A DNA stretch of 64,000 nucleotides, from positions 1-64,000 of the forward strand of contig NZ_BMVV01000022.1 of assembly GCF_014650895.1 (NCBI RefSeq), written 5' to 3'. Position numbers and translations under genes: made by a program. The notes under the pieces were generated by a model. That model was not told where the DNA came from. It searched no databases and saw nothing but the letters and a program-made list of their open reading frames with translations. This document shows, in pieces, positions 49,384 to 58,295 of the stretch. This DNA comes from Streptomyces omiyaensis. Lineage in GTDB: Bacteria > Actinomycetota > Actinomycetes > Streptomycetales > Streptomycetaceae. Every line of letters begins with the position of its first letter. Position 1 is the stretch's first letter.

Positions 49384-50613
49384 TCATCCGCCCGTCCGCG
49401 CCCGGCGGCGGGGACTCCACCGGTCGCGGAGGGTGAGCCGGCGGTGGCGTTCGCGGCGCTCGCGGACCCGCAGGTCGAGCTCCTCCATCAGCCGGCGGCC
49501 CCGGTGCTCGGGGTCGAGCTCGTCGAGGATCCGGTCGACCTCGGCGAGCAGCGCCCCGTACAGCTGCCAGCGGCCGGGGTCGGCGAGGGCGAGGGCGAGG
49601 AGGCGTTCGGCGGCGTCGTCGCGGCAGGCGCGGGCCGCCCGCAGCTCGCCCGCCAGGCGGGTCTCGGCCGCCTCGGCCGCCTCGCTGCCCCGCGCGGTGA
49701 CGAGCACGGCGAAGCTCACCAGGGCGTCGGCGGTGTACTGGGCGGTCTCCCGGACGGAGAGGGCGGCCCGCTCCGGCAGCAGCTCGTCCCCCTCGCGGTG
49801 TTTGGCCAGGTCGGTGAGGGTGCGGGCGAGGACCCGGAGGACGACGGCGCAGATCTCCAGGGTGTCGAGGCCGGTGCGCAGCACGACCCGGTGGAGGAGG
49901 CCCTCCTTGACCCGGGGGTTGAAGCGCAGGCTGTCCTCGGCGGTGCGCAGGGCCCCGTCGACGTCGGCGACGTCGTTGTCCAGGCGGCGGGCCTCGTGGA
50001 GCCGGACGGCGGCCCGCTCGACGGGGGGCGCCCCGGTGAACTCGTCCGCCACGTCGAGGAGGAGCAGGCGCATCCGCCGGGCGAGGTCCTCGATGGAGTC
50101 GCCGGCCGTGTCGACCCAGACGGGCGGGGCGAGGACGAGGTTGAAGAGCATGCCGACGACGGCGCCGATGAGGGTCTCCAGGACGCGGTCCCAGGCGGTG
50201 TCGGAGACCTGGGTGACGCCGAGGACGAGCATGGCGCTGATGGCGACCTCGGGGACGAACTCCTCGACCCGGACGAGCCGCCCCACCAGCAGCGAGGCCA
50301 GGATGACGAGGGCGAGGCTCCACCACGACAGGCCGACGACGGCGCTGAAGGCGATGGCGATGAGGACGCCGACGACCACCGAGTTCACCCGGCGGAGGCT
50401 GGTGGTGAGGGTCGAGTAGAGCGTGACCTGGACGACGAGGAGCGCGGTGAGGGGCGCGGTGAGGGGGACCGGCTCGCTGCTGAGCCGCAGCGCGACGACG
50501 TAGCTGAGGGTGGCGGCCGCCGTGGACCGGACGGTCTGCACGGCGAACGGGTCGCGGCGCAGGCGGGCGAGCGGGCCGTCCCGCCGGTCCTTGCGTCCTC
50601 CGTCGCGTGCCAC
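49384..50613 (-). CDS. FUSC/aromatic acid exporter family membrane protein
   Basis: A 409-residue protein. The first 170 residues carry about six helices (AATLSYVVALRLSS, LLVVQVTLYSTL, SVVVGVLIAIAFSAVV, WWSLALVILASLLVGRL, VAISAMLVLGVTQV, VLETLIGAVVGMLFNLVLAP). The long soluble C-terminal half is charged and helical (RLHEARRLDNDVADVDGALR, ERHRRLTLRDRW). This matches the aromatic-acid-exporter/FUSC fold, half of an efflux pump. GTG start with AGGCGGG nearby. Substrate unknown; its MFS neighbour may be functionally linked. Confidence 0.84.
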   Translation of the reverse strand: MARDGGRKDRRDGPLARLRRDPFAVQTVRSTAAATLSYVVALRLSSEPVPLTAPLTALLVVQVTLYSTLTTSLRRVNSVVVGVLIAIAFSAVVGLSWWSLALVILASLLVGRLVRVEEFVPEVAISAMLVLGVTQVSDTAWDRVLETLIGAVVGMLFNLVLAPPVWVDTAGDSIEDLARRMRLLLLDVADEFTGAPPVERAAVRLHEARRLDNDVADVDGALRTAEDSLRFNPRVKEGLLHRVVLRTGLDTLEICAVVLRVLARTLTDLAKHREGDELLPERAALSVRETAQYTADALVSFAVLVTARGSEAAEAAETRLAGELRAARACRDDAAERLLALALADPGRWQLYGALLAEVDRILDELDPEHRGRRLMEELDLRVRERRERHRRLTLRDRWSPRRRARTGG

Positions 50614-50714
50614 GTCCCGCCTTCGTCCCGTCGGCCGCCCCGGGGGGCCTCTGGAGCATCGCCTGCCCGGACGGCCGCGCGCTCATGCGCGGATGCGTCC
50701 GGGCGGGCGCGGGA

Positions 50715-52247
50715 TCACCCCCGCTTGGGCGGCAGGCAGCTCGCCGCCGGGGGGCGGCCCTCGGGCCAGGCGGTCTGGACGAAGCGCTGGGTGCCGTCCG
50801 GGGCGAGCTCCACGACGGGGACCGCCTTGTTGTGGGGGTTGCCGTGGTTGTCCAGGCAGATCCAGCCGCTCGCGCCCTGGACCCGCAGCGAGCCCTTGAC
50901 CTGCGGCCACTGGGTGCCGACGTCGGCGAGCTCGGGGTAGGGGGCGTCGGCGGGGGTGGCCTGGCGGATGGCGTGGACGGCCGTCGCCATCGCGTCGTAC
51001 GCCACGATGGCCTGCCCGTCGCGGAGCGGCACCGGCTTCGGGTCGGTGCGCGCGATGTCGGTCAGGAAGGTGCGGAAGGCGACGACCGAGCCGCCGGTCG
51101 TCGGCACCGGCCGGCCGGGGGCGGGCTGCCAGGCGTCCGGGTGGGCGAGGGCCGCGTAGCGGACGGTCAGCTTCTTGCCGAGGGCCGAGCGGTTCAGCTT
51201 CTCGTCGGCGCCCAGGTAGGAGCCCTCGTCGCCGGTGAGGACGGTGAAGGCGCGGTCGGCGCAGCCGCGGGAGCCGAGCGCGTTGATGAACTGGCGCAGC
51301 TGGGTGTGGCGGCCGGCGAAGAAGACGGTCTCGGCGCGGGTGTCGCAGATCAGGTGGGTGATCTGGCGGAAGGTGTTGGCGGTGGTGCCCTCCTCGGTGT
51401 TGTCCGGGGGCGAGGTGTAGAGCTGCGGCTCGTAGGGGGCGCCCTCCAGGGAGGCGGCGAAGGCGGACCGCAGGGTGTCGATGTAGTGGTCGCCGGTGCG
51501 GGAGTCCTGGACGAGGATCGCGCGGGCCGCGTCGACCTTCCCGAAGTTCGCGAGGGCCCTGGCCTCGTCGCTGTTGGTGGGGGAGACCCGGGCGAGCCCG
51601 GGGAAGCGGTCGCGGCCGGGGCCGTTGGCGAGGTCGTCGGCGGTGATGGTGGTGCCGACGACGGCGATCCCGGCGCCGGTGAGGGCGGTCACCGCCTCGC
51701 GCACCTCGGCGGAGGAGGTGGCGACGCCGGAGACGGCGCGGAGCCGGTCGGGGGCGCCGGTCATCCCGGTGAGCCGGTCGACGACGGTGCGCCAGTGGGC
51801 GTTCTTGTTGCCGGTGTTGGCGAGGACCAGGCGGATCTTGGGGGTCTCGCTGTTGGACTCGTGGTTGGCGCGGTACTGGTAGGCGTGGGCGCCCTGGAGC
51901 TCGCGGAGGATCTTCTCGCCGGTGCCGGGGTCGGCGGCGGTGATCGGGAGGAGGAGGGCGACGGTGGCGTACTCGCCGGCCTTGAGGCTCGCGTTCTCGC
52001 GCCCGATGGCGGCGGTGATCGCGGTCAGGGCGGGGACCCGGAAGTCGTGCCCGTCGCCGTTCACGCCGACGCACTCCTCGCTGCCGGCGGGCCGGGTGAC
52101 CCCGGTGGCGCAGGAACGGTCCTCCGGTTCGAGGAACAGGTAGAGGCCCCAGCCGCCGAGGCCGAGCACGAGCGAGGCGGCGAGGAGGGTGCCGAGGAGC
52201 TTCTGCCGGGGTGTCCAGAAGAAGCGGCGGCGCAGCCGGTCGAGCAT
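50715..52247 (-). CDS. Membrane-tethered periplasmic-binding protein (Leu/Ile/Val-binding type)
   Basis: A 510-residue protein. MLDRLRRRFFWTPRQK is a short basic cytoplasmic end, and one uncleaved helix (LLGTLLAASLVLGLGGWGLY) anchors it. There is no lipobox. The outer part is a type I periplasmic-binding domain like LivJ or receptor ectodomains: VALLLPITAADPGTGEKI, AVSGVATSSAEVREAVTALT, RVSPTNSDEARALANFG and AETVFFAGRHTQLRQFINAL. No permease or ABC ATPase is encoded nearby. It starts 4 bases after the P-loop ATPase gene, so the two should form one system. Confidence 0.83.
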   Translation of the reverse strand: MLDRLRRRFFWTPRQKLLGTLLAASLVLGLGGWGLYLFLEPEDRSCATGVTRPAGSEECVGVNGDGHDFRVPALTAITAAIGRENASLKAGEYATVALLLPITAADPGTGEKILRELQGAHAYQYRANHESNSETPKIRLVLANTGNKNAHWRTVVDRLTGMTGAPDRLRAVSGVATSSAEVREAVTALTGAGIAVVGTTITADDLANGPGRDRFPGLARVSPTNSDEARALANFGKVDAARAILVQDSRTGDHYIDTLRSAFAASLEGAPYEPQLYTSPPDNTEEGTTANTFRQITHLICDTRAETVFFAGRHTQLRQFINALGSRGCADRAFTVLTGDEGSYLGADEKLNRSALGKKLTVRYAALAHPDAWQPAPGRPVPTTGGSVVAFRTFLTDIARTDPKPVPLRDGQAIVAYDAMATAVHAIRQATPADAPYPELADVGTQWPQVKGSLRVQGASGWICLDNHGNPHNKAVPVVELAPDGTQRFVQTAWPEGRPPAASCLPPKRG

Positions 52248-52251
52248 GGCG

Positions 52252-54312
52252 TCAGACTCCGTCCTCGCGCCCGGGCGGCAGCGACAGCTCCCGCCAGGCG
52301 CGGATGTCCCGCGGCCAGTGGCCGGCCGCGTCCCACAGTGGACCGCTGCCGGTGAGGTGGCGGCCGGAGAGCCGGCGCAGTTCGTGCGCCAGCCGGTCGG
52401 CGACCTCCTCGTCGGGCAGCGCGAGCGGATCGGTGAGCAGCCATACGGCGTGCAGCAGCCGCCGCAGGGCGAGGTGCAGTTCGGCGGAGTCGGGGTCGAG
52501 TCCGTCGGGGAGCGCGGGGTCGGCTTCCCGGCCGAGCGCGACCGCCCGGCGCGGGTCGGGTCCGGTGCGGCCCCGCTCGCGCGGGTAGGGGGCGGCGGCG
52601 ACGAACCGCAGCAGGCCGAGCCAGCCGAGGACGTCGGGGCCGGGGAAGGTGAGCCGGAGGTGGGCGACGGCCTCGGCGGTGTCGCCGAGGGCGAGGTCGT
52701 GGTGGAGCCGGTACGGGCCGGGCTGCGGCCCGTAGTGGCGGCGGAGGGTCTCGTGGACGGCCCGCCAGGCGGAGTAGCCGGGGTGGTCGCCGTCCTCGAA
52801 GCGGAGCCGGTGCAGCAGCAGGGCGCGCAGCAGCGGGTCGCCGACGAAGTGGCGGGGGTGGTCGGCCCAGTGCTCGGCGCGGAGCCGGTCGCGGACGCGC
52901 AGGGCGACGTCGCCGTCGAGGGACTCGGCGGCGAGGCGGGCCTGGGCGAGGCGGCGGGCGGACTCCTCGTCGTGGGCGGCGGCGAGGACCGCGTACGGGC
53001 CGGGCCGGGGGACCGGCAGGAGGGCGGCGAGGAGGGCGGGGGCGACCGGCACGGGGGCGGAGTCCTCGCGGAGCTCCACGGTCAGGTCGAGGAGGCCGGC
53101 GGGGGTGAGGCCGCGGCGGACGGCGGGCGGGGCCTCGCCGGCGGCGCGGGCGAGCAGGTCGACGCCGAGGGGGCGGCCGCCGGTGAGGCGGTGGACGGCC
53201 CGGGCGAGGGCGGCGGGGGCGAGGTCGGAGGCGTCGTGGCGGTCGAGGGCGGCGCGGGTCTGGGTGGGGGTGAGGGGGGTCAGCTCGACGGCGAGGAGGC
53301 CGGAGCCGACCCGGCCGGTGCGCGGGCAGGGCGCCCGGTGGGCGGTCTCGGGCAGCCGCAGGCGGGTGGCGTGGCGCAGTGCCTCGTGGTCGTGGAGCCG
53401 GGAGCCGGCGAGGACGACGGTGCGGTCGCGGCGGCCGTCGGCGCGGGCGCGCAGAATCGGTTCGACGAGGGCGCGGCCGACGGGTTCGTGGGCGTTGTCG
53501 AGGAGGACCAGGGGGCGCCCGACGCGGCTGCCGCGGCGCAGCCCGGTGTAGGCGCGCAGGAGGTCCTCGGTGAGGGTGAGGACGAGGAAGGCCTCGGCCT
53601 CCTCGCGGCGCGGCCCGCCCTGCGCGAAGTCCACGGCGAGCTGCTGGAGCCCGGCGCGGCCGCGGCCGCCGGCGTTGCGGTAGCCGCCGAACCACTCCTC
53701 GGGGGCCTGCCGGAAGCGGTGGAAGAACTCGTCGGCGACGGTCTCGACGGTGGCCTCGGCGACCACGCCGGCGAAGGGGGCGCCCGCCTCGGCGACGGTG
53801 CCGGCGAGCTTGGCGAGGACGTTGCCCACCCAGGACGCGGCCGCGGCCCGCCCGGCGTCGACGGTGGCGAGCAGCGGGCCGAGCCGCAGCAGGTCGCGGC
53901 GGGCCCGCTCGTCGTCCTCCCGGGTCCAGCCGACCGAGGTGACCGCGACGAGGCCGAGCGAGAGGCGCGGGAAGGGCACGGCCCGCACGGCGTCGGCGCG
54001 CCGGCCGAGCTGGACGGCGAGTTCGCCGAGGGCGCCGGTGACGGGGGACCAGCCGGCCCCGTGGTCGGCGGGCTCCTCGACGGCGGAGCAGTCGAGGAGG
54101 GCGAGCGGGGTGAGGCCGCGGTAGTGGTTGCGGACCTCCTTGAGCAGCACGGTCTTGCCCATGCCGCGGCCGCCGGTGAAGACGGTGACGGGCGGGTCCT
54201 CGCCGTGCTCGAAGGGCACCCGTCCCCGGCCGTACGGTTCGAGCCCGACGAGCCGCGCGGCGAGCCCGTGCGGATCGAGGACCGCCTCGCGGCCGTACAG
54301 CTCTCTGTGCAC
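52252..54312 (-). CDS. P-loop ATPase of the STAND/AAA type, unknown function
   Basis: A 686-residue cytoplasmic ATPase. LYGREAVLDPHGLAARLVG opens it; Walker A is TGGRGMGKT (46-54). Walker B is RPLVLLDNAHEP near 268, with a following arginine-bearing segment VLAGSRLHDHEALRHATRL that resembles STAND sensor regions. The remaining 350 residues are helical, with LTPTQTRAALDRHDASDLA (winged-helix-like) and RLTGGRPLGVDLLARAA, a pattern seen in signalling NTPases after the nucleotide-binding domain. No C-terminal repeats or effector domain are recognised. It is coupled to the tethered binding protein gene downstream. Confidence 0.82.
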   Translation of the reverse strand: MHRELYGREAVLDPHGLAARLVGLEPYGRGRVPFEHGEDPPVTVFTGGRGMGKTVLLKEVRNHYRGLTPLALLDCSAVEEPADHGAGWSPVTGALGELAVQLGRRADAVRAVPFPRLSLGLVAVTSVGWTREDDERARRDLLRLGPLLATVDAGRAAAASWVGNVLAKLAGTVAEAGAPFAGVVAEATVETVADEFFHRFRQAPEEWFGGYRNAGGRGRAGLQQLAVDFAQGGPRREEAEAFLVLTLTEDLLRAYTGLRRGSRVGRPLVLLDNAHEPVGRALVEPILRARADGRRDRTVVLAGSRLHDHEALRHATRLRLPETAHRAPCPRTGRVGSGLLAVELTPLTPTQTRAALDRHDASDLAPAALARAVHRLTGGRPLGVDLLARAAGEAPPAVRRGLTPAGLLDLTVELREDSAPVPVAPALLAALLPVPRPGPYAVLAAAHDEESARRLAQARLAAESLDGDVALRVRDRLRAEHWADHPRHFVGDPLLRALLLHRLRFEDGDHPGYSAWRAVHETLRRHYGPQPGPYRLHHDLALGDTAEAVAHLRLTFPGPDVLGWLGLLRFVAAAPYPRERGRTGPDPRRAVALGREADPALPDGLDPDSAELHLALRRLLHAVWLLTDPLALPDEEVADRLAHELRRLSGRHLTGSGPLWDAAGHWPRDIRAWRELSLPPGREDGV

Positions 54313-54398
54313 CCGCCACCCCCGTCGCAGTCAACTCAAGGATATCGACGGGGTGTTGGGAACTGGAGAGTCTTTTCGGGTCTGTTGCCGAGGTGTTG

Positions 54399-55307
54399 TC
54401 AGCCCGTGGCGATGCTGTCGAGGCGGTCCCGCAGGTACCGGTGGGACTCGATGCCGTGGACCGTGGTGCCGGGCGTGCACTCGTAGAAGTACACCAGCGA
54501 CATCAGCTCCTCCCCGGGCGCGTCGGCCGGCGGCGGCAGCACCCGGTGGCGCCCCGAGCGCCACCGCCCGCCGGTCCAGCCCGCCATCAGGTCGCCGATG
54601 TTGACCGTGAACGCGGCGGGGTCGTGCGGCGCGTCCTGCCAGCCGCCGGCGTCCGTGAAGACCTGGAGGCCGCCCCTGCCCGCCTCCCGGTCCAGGACGG
54701 TGACCGTGCCGAAGTCGGTGTGCGGACCGATCCGGAACTGGCCCGGCTCCGGGTCGCCCGTCCGCTCCCGCCCCGGATACCAGTTGATGTTGAAGCCGAA
54801 GGTGGGGTGGCCGGTGTGCCGGGTGAAGAAGTCCCGCTCCTCGCCGAGCGCCGTCCCGAGCAGGTCGAGCACCCGGTCCGACAGCGCCCTCATCTCCCCC
54901 AGGTACGCCTCCACCAGCGGCCTCAGCCCGGGCGCCGCCGCGGGCCAGGCGTTCGGCAGGAACCACTCGGCGTCCACCGCCGGGTCCCCGGTCGGCTCCT
55001 CCGCCGCGAAGGAGAGCGACTCCTTCAGGTCGGGCGGCGTCGCCGTGCCCTCCGCGTGGCCGTTCGCCTCCGCGCCCGGCCCGAGCCACCCCCGCCCGCC
55101 GACCCGCACCGCGTACGGCTCCTTGGCGGCGGCCGGCAGGTGGAAGAAGGCGCGGGCCGTCTCGCGGAGGGCGGCCCGCGGCCCGGGGTCCACCCCGTGC
55201 CCCCTGACCAGCAGGAACCCGGCCTCGCGCAGGGCGCGGTCCACGGCGGGCAGCTGCGGGGCCGGATCGCGGGCCAGGTCGATCGTGGGGAGCCGTGCCT
55301 CAGCCAT
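54399..55307 (-). CDS. Isopenicillin-N-synthase-like 2-oxoglutarate/Fe(II) dioxygenase
   Basis: A 302-residue double-stranded beta-helix oxygenase. The N-terminal DIOX_N domain begins LPTIDLARDP and contains REAGFLLVRGHGVDPG. The iron triad is in IGPHTDFGTVTVL (His-x-Asp, about 195) and SGRHRVLPPP (distal His, about 251, then the 2-oxoglutarate Arg). The substrate is unknown. Its start overlaps the deaminase gene by 8 bases, so the two proteins are made together. Confidence 0.9.
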   Translation of the reverse strand: MAEARLPTIDLARDPAPQLPAVDRALREAGFLLVRGHGVDPGPRAALRETARAFFHLPAAAKEPYAVRVGGRGWLGPGAEANGHAEGTATPPDLKESLSFAAEEPTGDPAVDAEWFLPNAWPAAAPGLRPLVEAYLGEMRALSDRVLDLLGTALGEERDFFTRHTGHPTFGFNINWYPGRERTGDPEPGQFRIGPHTDFGTVTVLDREAGRGGLQVFTDAGGWQDAPHDPAAFTVNIGDLMAGWTGGRWRSGRHRVLPPPADAPGEELMSLVYFYECTPGTTVHGIESHRYLRDRLDSIATG

Positions 55308-55752
55308 GGCCGATGTCCTCGTTCCACAGGTCGGGCCGGGCGGCGATGAACTCCCGCATCAGCGCGGCGCACGCGGGATCGTCCAGCACGACGACCTCGA
55401 CGCCGTGCTCCGCCAGCCAGTCGTGCCCGCCGCGGAAGGTCCGCGCCTCCCCGACGACCACCCGCGAGATCCCGAACTGCCGCACGAGCCCCGAGCAGTA
55501 CCAGCACGGCGACAGCGTCGTCACCATCGTCGTGCCCCGGTACGAGCGCTGTCGCCCCGCCGCCCGGAAGGCGTCGGTCTCCGCGTGCGCCGAGGGGTCC
55601 CCGTCCTGCACCCGCCGGTTCCGCCCGCGCCCGAGCAGCGCCCCGTCCGCCCCGTAGAGCGCGGCCCCGACGGGGACACCGCCCTCGCGGAGCCCGGCGC
55701 GGGCCTCGTCGAGGGCGATGCCGAGCCGGCGGCGCGCCTGTTCCCGGTCCAT
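55300..55752 (-). CDS. Cytosine-deaminase-like nucleoside/base deaminase
   Basis: A 150-residue zinc deaminase. Zinc motifs are SAHAETDAFRAAG (HAE, about 55-57) and TLSPCWYCSGLVRQFGI (PCxxC, about 82-86). Its C-terminal end, MREFIAARPDLWNEDIG, closely resembles the tail of yeast cytosine deaminase Fcy1, which closes over the active site, so cytosine is a better guess than a nucleoside. It overlaps the 2-oxoglutarate dioxygenase gene; the pairing suggests a shared pyrimidine or modified-base pathway. Confidence 0.87.
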   Translation of the reverse strand: MDREQARRRLGIALDEARAGLREGGVPVGAALYGADGALLGRGRNRRVQDGDPSAHAETDAFRAAGRQRSYRGTTMVTTLSPCWYCSGLVRQFGISRVVVGEARTFRGGHDWLAEHGVEVVVLDDPACAALMREFIAARPDLWNEDIGHG

Positions 55753-55801
55753 GCGGAAAGCCTTCCCCGCGGGACCGGGGACGTCACACCCGGGTGCCGG
55801 C

Positions 55802-56422
55802 TCACACGCCGGCGGCGGCCCTCTCCTCGTACGGGAAGCGCGCGAAGGGGGCCTCGCGGGTGAAGAAGGTCCGGGCGCCGGCCATCGCGCCCGTGTCGGC
55901 GCGGACCCGGCCCGGGCGGGAGCCCGTGCCGGTGAGGACGCCGCCGAACCGCATCCGCAGGTAGGCCGCCGAGAGGCTCAGGCCGGTCACGAGGCCGTCC
56001 GCGACGGCGTGGTCGTCGTCGGCCATGGCCGTCACGCCCCACAGGGTGCCGCCCGCCATGCGCTCCTTGAAGTCCGAGTCCGGCACGTTCAGCCAGCCCG
56101 ACCAGTAGTCGAGGTAGCGCTTGGTCTGCGCGGAGAGGCTGTACCAGTAGAGGGGCGAGACGATGACGACGTCGGTGGCCTCCACCGTGGCCCGCAGCAG
56201 CTCCTCCTCGACCTCGTGGGCCCGGTGGCCGTCGGTCTCGTGCCGGCCGTCCTGGAAGTCGGGCAGGGCCAGGCCGTTCAGGTCCACCCAGCGCTGCCGG
56301 ACCCCGGCCGGCAGGTGCGCGGCGGCCTCGCGGGCCAGGATCTCCGAGTTGCCGTCGGAGCGGGAGCTGCCGAGGACGAAGAGGAACGAGCGGTCCGGTC
56401 CGGGGGTCGCGTCGAGTGACAT
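55802..56422 (-). CDS. NADPH-dependent FMN reductase/flavodoxin-like protein
   Basis: A 206-residue flavodoxin-fold protein. FVLGSSRSDGNSEILAREAA (about 15-34) is the FMN phosphate loop, VIVSPLYWYSLSAQTKRYLD (about 87-106) is the typical P-x-Y-x-x-S segment, and WGVTAMADDD continues the sheet. It is the NAD(P)H:quinone/FMN-reductase type. 49 bases upstream of the deaminase gene in the same direction. It could supply reduced flavin, but a link to its neighbours is only positional. Confidence 0.87.
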   Translation of the reverse strand: MSLDATPGPDRSFLFVLGSSRSDGNSEILAREAAAHLPAGVRQRWVDLNGLALPDFQDGRHETDGHRAHEVEEELLRATVEATDVVIVSPLYWYSLSAQTKRYLDYWSGWLNVPDSDFKERMAGGTLWGVTAMADDDHAVADGLVTGLSLSAAYLRMRFGGVLTGTGSRPGRVRADTGAMAGARTFFTREAPFARFPYEERAAAGV

Positions 56423-56590
56423 GGATGCTCCTGGTTCGTGGACGTGCGCGGGCGGGCCTGCCCCCGTGCCAACTACCCCTCGTGCGCGGGTATTCCGCTC
56501 ACGCCCATCGAATCTTCCGATGGGCCGCATCGGCAGGACGCCCCGGTGGCCCGTGGACCGGGCCCGCCCGCGCTCCGTAGCGTCGCCGGC

Positions 56591-57511
56591 ATGAGAAACG
56601 AGACCAGGGGAACCGTCGAACTGACCCTCGCCATGGTGCTCTCCGGCACCCTCGGCGTCTTCGTCGTCGAGTCCGGGGCGTCGCCCTTCGAGGTGGTGTT
56701 CTTCCGGTGCCTCTTCGGGGCGGTCGCGCTCGGCCTCTACAGCCTGGCGCGGGGCTTCCTCACCGGCCACGGCTTCACCGCGCGGACGCTCGGACTCGCC
56801 GTCCTCGGCGGGGTGTTCATCGTCTTCAACTGGGTCTTCCTCTTCGAGGCGTACGCCGCCACCTCGATCTCGCTGGCCACGGTCGTCTACCACACGCAGC
56901 CGTTCTTCCTCGTGCTGCTGGGGGCGCTCCTGCTGCGGGAGCGGATCCCGGCCGGGAAGCTGGGCTGGCTCGCGGTCGCCTTCGCCGGGCTCGTCCTCGT
57001 CTCCGGGGTGCGGCCGGGCGACACCGCCTCCCTCGCCGGGCTCGGGTACGCGCTGGCCGCCGCCGTCCTGTACGCGCTGGCCACCTTCGTGACCAAGCGG
57101 ATCACCGGCGTGCGCCCGCACCTGATCGCCCTCGTGCAGGTGGCCGCCGGGGTGCCGCTGCTGCTGCCCTTCACCGACCTCGGCGCGGTCTCCGGGCTCG
57201 GCGCCGGGTGGGGGTGGCTGGCCGGCCTCGGCCTGATCCACACCGGGCTGATGTACGTCCTCATGTACGCGGCCTACGCCAAGCTGCCGACCCCGAAGAT
57301 CGCCGTGCTCGCCTTCACCTACCCGGCGGTCGCGATGCTCGTCGACTGGGCGGTGTACGGGCACCACATCGGGCTCGTGCAGGCGCTGGGCGTCCCGCTG
57401 ATCGTCCTCGCGAGCCTGAAGGTCACTCTCGCGCGAACCGCCGCGCCTGCTCCACGAACAGCCGCACGTGCGCCGGAAGCCGCTTCCCCCGCCGCCACGC
57501 GAGCTGCGTGA
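56591..57511 (+). CDS. EamA (DMT) family transporter
   Basis: A 306-residue membrane protein with ten helices in two EamA halves: LAMVLSGTLGVFVVES with FEVVFFRCLFGAVALGLYSL in the first, and LGYALAAAVLYALATFVTK, HTGLMYVLMYAAYAKLPTPK and LAFTYPAVAMLVDWAVYG in the second. Likely a metabolite exporter, RarD/RhaT-like. The last 30 residues (TAAPAPRTAARAPEAASPAA) are low complexity and are read from the 3' end of the opposing lysR gene, an 89-base overlap. Divergent from the flavin-reductase gene. Confidence 0.88.
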   Translation: MRNETRGTVELTLAMVLSGTLGVFVVESGASPFEVVFFRCLFGAVALGLYSLARGFLTGHGFTARTLGLAVLGGVFIVFNWVFLFEAYAATSISLATVVYHTQPFFLVLLGALLLRERIPAGKLGWLAVAFAGLVLVSGVRPGDTASLAGLGYALAAAVLYALATFVTKRITGVRPHLIALVQVAAGVPLLLPFTDLGAVSGLGAGWGWLAGLGLIHTGLMYVLMYAAYAKLPTPKIAVLAFTYPAVAMLVDWAVYGHHIGLVQALGVPLIVLASLKVTLARTAAPAPRTAARAPEAASPAATRAA

Positions 57512-58295
57512 AGAGCGTGAACGGCGCCTCCCAGTCCAGCGCCACCAGCTCCCCGGAGGCCAGCTCCTCGCGGACGGCGACCCGGGGCAGCAGGGCGATC
57601 CCGAGGCCGGAGGCGACCGCCCGCTTGCTCGCCTCGATGGTGCCGAACTCCAGGAACTCCGCCCCGGAGCCGGCCAGCTCCGCCTCGAAGAGGTCGCGGT
57701 AGGCGCAGCCCGGCTCGGTGCCGATCAGCCCGGCGCCGGCGAGGTCCGCGGCGGTCGGCCCGGCGCGGCCCGCGAGCGGGTGGCCGGGGGCGGCGACCAG
57801 GGCCAGCGGCTCGGGCCCGAGGACCTCCGACTCCAGGCCCTCGTGCGCGGTCCCGGCCTCCATCAGGAAGCCGACGTCATAGGTGCCCTGCCGCAGCGCC
57901 TGCCGGGTCGCGTCGCCGAGGGTGGGGCGCAGGGCGAGCCGGACGGCCGGGTGGCGGTGGTGGAGGTACTCCAGGAGCGGTGGGAGCCGGTAGGTGGTGA
58001 GGGACTCCATCGTGCCGACGGTGACCGTCCCGGCGGGCTCCCCGGCGGCGACGGCGGCCCGGGCCTCCTCGGCCAGCTCGGCCATGCGGCGCGCGTACGG
58101 CAGCAGCCGCCCACCGGCCTCGGTGAGCCGGATGCGGCCGCCGAGCCGCTCGAACAGCTCGGTGCCGAGGGAGGTCTCCAGGGCCCGGACCTGCGAGGTC
58201 ACGCTGGACTGGGCGTAGCCGAGCTCGGCGGCGGCGCGGGTGAAGGAGAGCACCTCGGCGACCTTCTCGAAGGTGGCGAGGAGCCGCAGCTCCAT
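57423..58295 (-). CDS. LysR family transcriptional regulator
   Basis: A 290-residue LysR regulator. The N-terminal helix-turn-helix is canonical (MELRLLATFEKVAEVLSFTR, AAELGYAQSSVTSQVRALET, LGTELFERLGGRIRLTEAG). The C-terminal LysR substrate domain starts near VTVGTMESLTTYRLPPLLEY and carries FGTIEASKRAVASGLGIALL. It converges with the EamA gene and overlaps its 3' end by 89 bases, so the two genes sit tail to tail. Target unknown; the EamA transporter is a reasonable candidate. Confidence 0.92.
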   Translation of the reverse strand: MELRLLATFEKVAEVLSFTRAAAELGYAQSSVTSQVRALETSLGTELFERLGGRIRLTEAGGRLLPYARRMAELAEEARAAVAAGEPAGTVTVGTMESLTTYRLPPLLEYLHHRHPAVRLALRPTLGDATRQALRQGTYDVGFLMEAGTAHEGLESEVLGPEPLALVAAPGHPLAGRAGPTAADLAGAGLIGTEPGCAYRDLFEAELAGSGAEFLEFGTIEASKRAVASGLGIALLPRVAVREELASGELVALDWEAPFTLFTQLAWRRGKRLPAHVRLFVEQARRFARE

